Origin: Vanilla planifolia
Lineage: Eukaryota; Streptophyta; Magnoliopsida; Asparagales; Orchidaceae
Assembly: GCA_023846275.1 (NCBI GenBank)
Contig: CM043875.1
Span: 3,779,569-3,843,568, forward strand
Direction of reading: 5' to 3'
Length of the DNA stretch: 64,000 bases
The translations under genes and the position numbers were made by a program. Under the pieces are notes generated by a model that did no database searches, was not told where the DNA came from, and saw only the letters and a program-made list of their open reading frames with translations. Below, piece by piece: positions 58,440 to 64,000 of this stretch; within the stretch, counting starts at the first letter, position 1, and every line of letters begins with the position of its first letter.

Positions 58440-61400
58440 AAAAATTGTTTTATATATTCAATGGAATTATTTCATTTTATTTTAAATAATAAAAAAACCT
58501 TAACTTTTTAAATATAAAGATTTATCTAAATTTATTTTTTATTTCTGAACTTTAAAAATGGGTTTCAATTATATTTTAAAAAATTATAAAAATTTTAATA
58601 AAAAACCATTGCACCAAAATAAATCTAAATCAATTAAATTAACTCAAATCATACTAAACTTAATTAAAATAGATCTCAACATAGAATCAAACAATATTGA
58701 GCATCATACTAAACCAAATCAATTCAAAACTAGATAAAATCTAGTATTATTTATTTATGATAAATTAAATAAAACTAATTGTAATCCAACATAGTACAAT
58801 TTAATCATATTATCATCATTATATACAAGAAAGTAAAATGATATTTACTTAACTTATATAAAATAAATTTTCTTTTTTTTTATTCAACATTTTTAATAAT
58901 TAATTTGGTTGAATGGAAATTGCTTTATTTTCACCGCGGAGAAGATTCTCTAACAACCATAAGTCACCAAAAAAACTTTTCACACGGCAGCCCTATTGTG
59001 TTTCTCCTCGGGTTAATCTCCAAAATATGTGGACGAGGATCATTGGTGCTTACGTGGCATTAATAATTTATTTTGTCAATGGAGAATTTTTACAATATAA
59101 TCCAAAACAAACACATAATTTAGTAAAGCTACTGACGAGGTTTGATTTGCTCTGTGATTTGATCTTGAGAGATTGTTATTTGTAAGGGCTCCATCATGTT
59201 CAGAAAAATTGACTTTTTTTTGGGTTTTTATGAATTTTTTAATATTAATTATTTTTTGTTTTGTTTATTATGACGAGACTGTAGAAAAACAGTGATATTT
59301 TTTAAATGAGTTAAACATATAATAGAAATGCAATATTAAAAATAAAATAAGTTATGAATATAAAATAAAATAAAATAAGTAAATTATAAATATTTGATAT
59401 GATAAAGAAAAGGAGTTTCTTTTGAGAGAGAAAATGCTACTCCTAAAACATATGGTGGAAATAAATGTGTCTATTAAATGGGTGTTATAAAGTTTATTAT
59501 TTTTTTAAAATTTTGTGACATATTCAATAAAGTTTGAAAGGAAAACATTTTGGATTAAAAATATGATTAATAATCATACTTCAATCCTTCAAATTAAAAA
59601 CATAATTAATAATTATTATTGTACTTAGTATTCATAATAATACTTATATGACTTTTTTTTAATAAACTCATGGTTTTAAAAAGTTTTTTCAAAATGCCTT
59701 TTTTGTTTTGAAATTAAAAAATAAAAAAATAAAAAATACAAAAAAAACAATGGTTCATCTCAACTATAGTGAAAGATGGGACAATTCGAATGCAAATTCT
59801 TTCTCTCTCATGCCACCTGTTTTGTGTTTTGGAAAAACTTCTTATCCTTTAACCTGTTTTGCAAATACTTCAAAAGGAATGGTCCCATTCTCTCACATGA
59901 ATCAAAACAAGATCATTACTACAAAAAGAATTATTAAAATATAGTAATAAAATTTTAATAATTAATACAAAAAAAACATTTCTTTTGTTGTAATTATTAA
60001 AAATTAAAAATGATGTTATTTTATATATTTTAAATTATGAAAAAGTACTCAAATAATTGTAAAAAGAATTATTTTTACTTATGATGTTTTCAAGTTACAT
60101 GACACGATTAATATTTAAAAGATATAAAGTTAAAAAAAGGTGTAAGATAATATGATTATAATCTTTTTATTAAGTAGTTTAATTCTTAATCAGAAAGAGA
60201 TGTCGAACATTTTTCAAAAGAAAAATTCAAAATTATTCAATGGTGTAGGTATTTTTTTTCTTTAATGTTAATGATTAAGTATGCATAAAGAAGGATTTTA
60301 TGTTATCACATTTTTTTTAGATTATTTTTCTTTTGTATTTTACTAGAAATTATATAAATGAATAAAAGAAAGGTTGAGAGCTTGATTTATAGTTTGTTAG
60401 AGAGATTGGCCATGCACTCGTGTAATTAATGGAGCTATTTTAAAAAAAAAATTATAATTGATTTGTCATCAAAATTATTCAACTAATATAATTACATGTA
60501 CTTAAATGCTTAGAGAAATTATTGATTAGTCATGTATATTTGAAATAACAATAATATTTCATATTGGAAAATAGACATTTATTAATCTCATGAACTATTA
60601 GATTTACCTAAAGATAAATTGTACTTCTAGATAAATAAATATTAATGATTATGTATTTTTGTTAATTATGTTTGTTTGTTTATTCATAACAAATATAGTT
60701 GATTGTAATATTTTAATTTATCTCATACTTAATCTAATATTAATTGTAATAATAATTATCTAATGTTTTATATTGTTTTTGTTTGAATCCAAAATAATAT
60801 TACTTAGTCATGAAAAATATTATTTATTTTATAGCAATCCTTATTAATTCTCATGTTGCATCTATTTTTGGGTTCAATGACTTGAATTTCTTTAATTGGA
60901 ATATGTTGTATAATATAATCAAAGTTCTATTGAAAACTCATAAAACAGTTCAATAAAAAATGTTAGTGAGATAGTCTTTAGATTATTTGATCCCTCGAAT
61001 TTAATGTTTGATATTCATCTGGAATTATAAGTCTTAGCATGTTATCAATTCTCAATAATTATTATAATTTCAAAAGTTATAAATTAAGTTTTAGACTCAC
61101 ATGCATATTCACTAAATATACATAAACTCAAATATTTGCTAAACCCCGTCAAAAACTAAAAATAATCTTAAAGAATGCTTACTTTGTTTCCTATGCAAAA
61201 TTATCACATGCACTCTTTCAAGTTTAAACCCTTCAACTCCAAGGATTAAAACTTTGCAAACTTCCCTTTCTCTCAACTACTCTAAAGAATGCCACTTATT
61301 GCTCTTAAGCTTTCTCTCTCCTCTTTAGTTGGATGGGATATGATATAAGCATAAAATATAATATTTTTATAATCAAAACTATTAGAGATTGAATAAGAAT

Positions 61401-64000
61401 CCCATGTGATATGAATAAAAATAGTAAGCATCCCAATGTTCTAAAGATCACTGCATTTATCGTAACCTAAGGCATCAATTTATGTAGAGGGTAGAGATAT
61501 TTCAATGCCAAAGCTTGATCAAGAGGGTGGAGATGTTGTGATGCCAAAGGACTGATGGAACAATGCAAGGAATTTGATAGTGGCTAGTGGTAAAGGTCAA
61601 GTGGTCGCTTTTGCGATGATTGGTCGAGTTAATGGTGAACTCATGACAAAGACATACCAACTTGTGCTCAACTATGGGTAGCAAATAAATTATTGTTAAC
61701 TTCTTTATTTTTTTAAGGTGATCAGTATCTTTAATATTTTTATTTCAATACATTTTAACTTCATTGATTAAAATGATGATTAGTTATTATTAATTCTATA
61801 CTTATACTTGTTTTCTATTTTTTTATTCATTGAGTATGTCACAAATCCATACCACAAATTTGGTGTACAAGTCTTTGCTAGATCTTACTCTTTTTAGGAA
61901 AGCTAATTCAAGTTTTATTAACCACAGTAATATCTTTCACAAGTCTTCATCTCTGACTTAATGTTTGGTTAGCCAGTATAGATCAATTTTTGTCACCTTT
62001 TTATTTGAAGGTTGGATAATGCTTATATGTATATATGAATTATATGAAAATACAAAACAAATTATCTTGATTTAGGATTATAACAAAAGAAATTAAAAGC
62101 ATATTCCATCATCTCAAATGAATTTATCAAAAACTATCTCATAAGTGCAAAAATCAATCACATAAGGAGAACAACAAAGCTTTCTATATAGCTTGTGGAA
62201 TAGTTTAATTAGTTACACATTGCTAATATTAATTCAAACTAAAGAGAAAATCCCCCTCAAACTAGAATCTATTAAATCAATCCGCATGGGAGGCAAACAA
62301 GCTTGACCTCCATGACCATTTCAACAATGAAGCTGACCTAATCATCTCTAGCAAGAGTTGTAAAAAGCCTATTTATAGACATATTACATTCTTTGAGATG
62401 GTATTTGCATGCATTTCTATAGAATATATTGACATGAAATTGCCTTTATGCCAGTCATTACGATGACGCAAGTGATGATTCAAAGAAGTATTCTTTGCTA
62501 TTTTTTGACATGTAAAGGATGAGATCATTATAGGCGTTTCTTCTTGTCTTTTAATAGTAGTTAAATAATTCATATCTTTAGAAACCAAAAATCATTAGGG
62601 AGAAAATAATAATAATTTGAGAATTTTTAGTTAAATTTTTAAGAGTGAACATGATTTATATTATTGACTCTAAGATATTAATGTTGATATGAAAATCATT
62701 ACTCATGCTTTTCAAAATTAATAAGGTTTGAAAATAAAATTGAAAGTATTTATTTGTAATTTGTCAAAATACTTGCACACACAAATATAATTCTATGAAA
62801 ATAAAATATGATGCAAGGTTTATCCGATATAATATAATATAAAATAATAGTTTAATAAATAATAAAAAAATATTAAAATTTTAATATTTTTGAATTTAAG
62901 AAAATGTTTAAAATTAGTTTAAAAAGTAAATTGTGCCTTAACTAAGTATAAAAATTAAATAACACTTCAAGTCAATAAAATCATTAAAAAAATGGAGATG
63001 GGTCTTCTTCAACCATTATTAAACTTGCACTTGCGTTTTTTGTTCGAGTGATAAAAAAAAAACTTTTCTTGCCGTCAAAAAGGGGAAAAATTAGGGAAAA
63101 AAAAAAAGTAACTCAACGGATTATACATGGAAAATTATTATAATTGATGTAAAAAATAACTCAAATATTATACTTAATATAACTATTATTAAATATTGAC
63201 TAAAAAATAATAAATTTCAAAAATATTATTCTTAAGCATTGAATTATTAAATATATTATTCACAAATTATTATTAAAGTAATGTGGTAAGATTTTTTAGT
63301 ATTAATTTAGAAAAACAAAATTATATTTTATTTTTTTTATTTTTAAATATGCAAAATTTTGTTCATTAAATCTATGTTTTTAATCAAAAATACAAACACA
63401 TGACAAACATTAATAACGTGCATTCAAGACTCTCGAGACCAAACTTCTAAAGACAGTTTATTCCATTGTATCACTAGCTCAAGGCAATTGGTTGAGACTA
63501 AACTCCCATTTGGCACTCGACATGGATCAAACTTATTTAGATAAATATCAAACACATGGGTTTCATACTAATTACTTCAAGTTATAAAAGATTTGATAAT
63601 TCTAACTAATTCAATTATGTTATAAATAATTGAGATTTTACTTGACTATTATAAGCAAATTAATCAAGTTATTGATAGTTGAATTCTTGCTTGATGGTTA
63701 AAACTAATTTGGTCGGGGCATAAAGATACATGTCTCAATCTTAGAAGATTAGATCATAATAATTCAAAAACTAAATAATATTTGTAATTTTTCATATGCA
63801 AAAATGAACTTAGCTTATATTTTTTTTTTCGCTAGTTATAAATAAATCACTTAGCATCTAAGATAAGCAATTTAATCAATTAACATCACTAGCTTCTCTT
63901 TTTCTCGCTTGATATTTTTTGATAGAGATTTTCTCTCTTCTTATTTATCCTCAATTCATGAGAACCCTTGGTTTTGTCTCCCTTTACTTTATAATATTTT
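58440..64000. other. AT-rich intergenic DNA to the window end
   Basis: No gene recognised. ORFs at 58913-59185 (90 codons) and 59708-59944 (78 codons) have composition close to the background and no recognisable domain. Confidence 0.55.

Noticed and set aside
58913..59185. 90-codon ORF on the plus strand
   Set aside because: No domain or promoter seen, and the composition fades into AT-rich background.

Overview
The window is nuclear DNA from a flowering plant. It has intron-split genes with plant-specific families (WEB, ACR, plant ABCC, APRR2), AT-rich intergenic DNA and decayed LTR retrotransposons. One gene (ACR8-like) is strikingly GC-rich against an AT-rich background, which fits a monocot, but the species cannot be named from the sequence. 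A 754-base run of N at 18537-19290 shows it is a draft assembly.

Five gene models and one gene fragment are supported. In order: (1) the first two exons of a VMA12-like V-ATPase assembly factor (minus, 3797-4324), with its 3' exons not found; (2) a first-exon fragment of a cinnamoyl-CoA-reductase-like (SNL6-type) gene with a frameshift (plus, 15134-15485), read as a pseudogene; (3) a long coiled-coil WEB family protein (minus, 16175-18536), whose 5' end lies in the assembly gap; (4) a five-exon ACR8-like protein with four ACT domains (minus, 23141-24980); (5) an eleven-exon ABCC-type transporter closest to ABCC9 (minus, 33623-41653), including one GC-AG intron; (6) an eleven-exon APRR2-like GARP transcription factor with a pseudo-receiver domain (minus, 52761-57887). 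The exon phases of genes 4, 5 and 6 close exactly and give proteins of 442, 1539 and 549 residues.

Between these genes the DNA is mostly AT-rich. It contains remnants of at least four retrotransposon fragments: a Ty3/gypsy pol piece (minus, about 5.9-6.7 kb), a Ty1/copia gag piece (plus, about 7.3-8.0 kb), a Ty3/gypsy gag piece with CCHC knuckles (plus, about 11.2-11.9 kb) and a nearly complete but badly decayed Ty1/copia integrase-RT-RNase H stretch (minus, about 29.9-32.4 kb).

The five intact or partial genes are all on the minus strand, but they show no functional linkage: V-ATPase assembly, chloroplast-movement-type coiled coil, amino-acid sensing, vacuolar or membrane transport, and pigment or chloroplast regulation. 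I did not find an obviously new multi-gene system. The most interesting leads are a poly(T) insertion flanked by 16-base direct repeats, a possible upstream ORF with a CT repeat inside it ahead of APRR2, an E2F/G-box/TATA cluster in front of an unidentified 42-codon ORF, and overlapping TATA boxes at the ABCC9 promoter.
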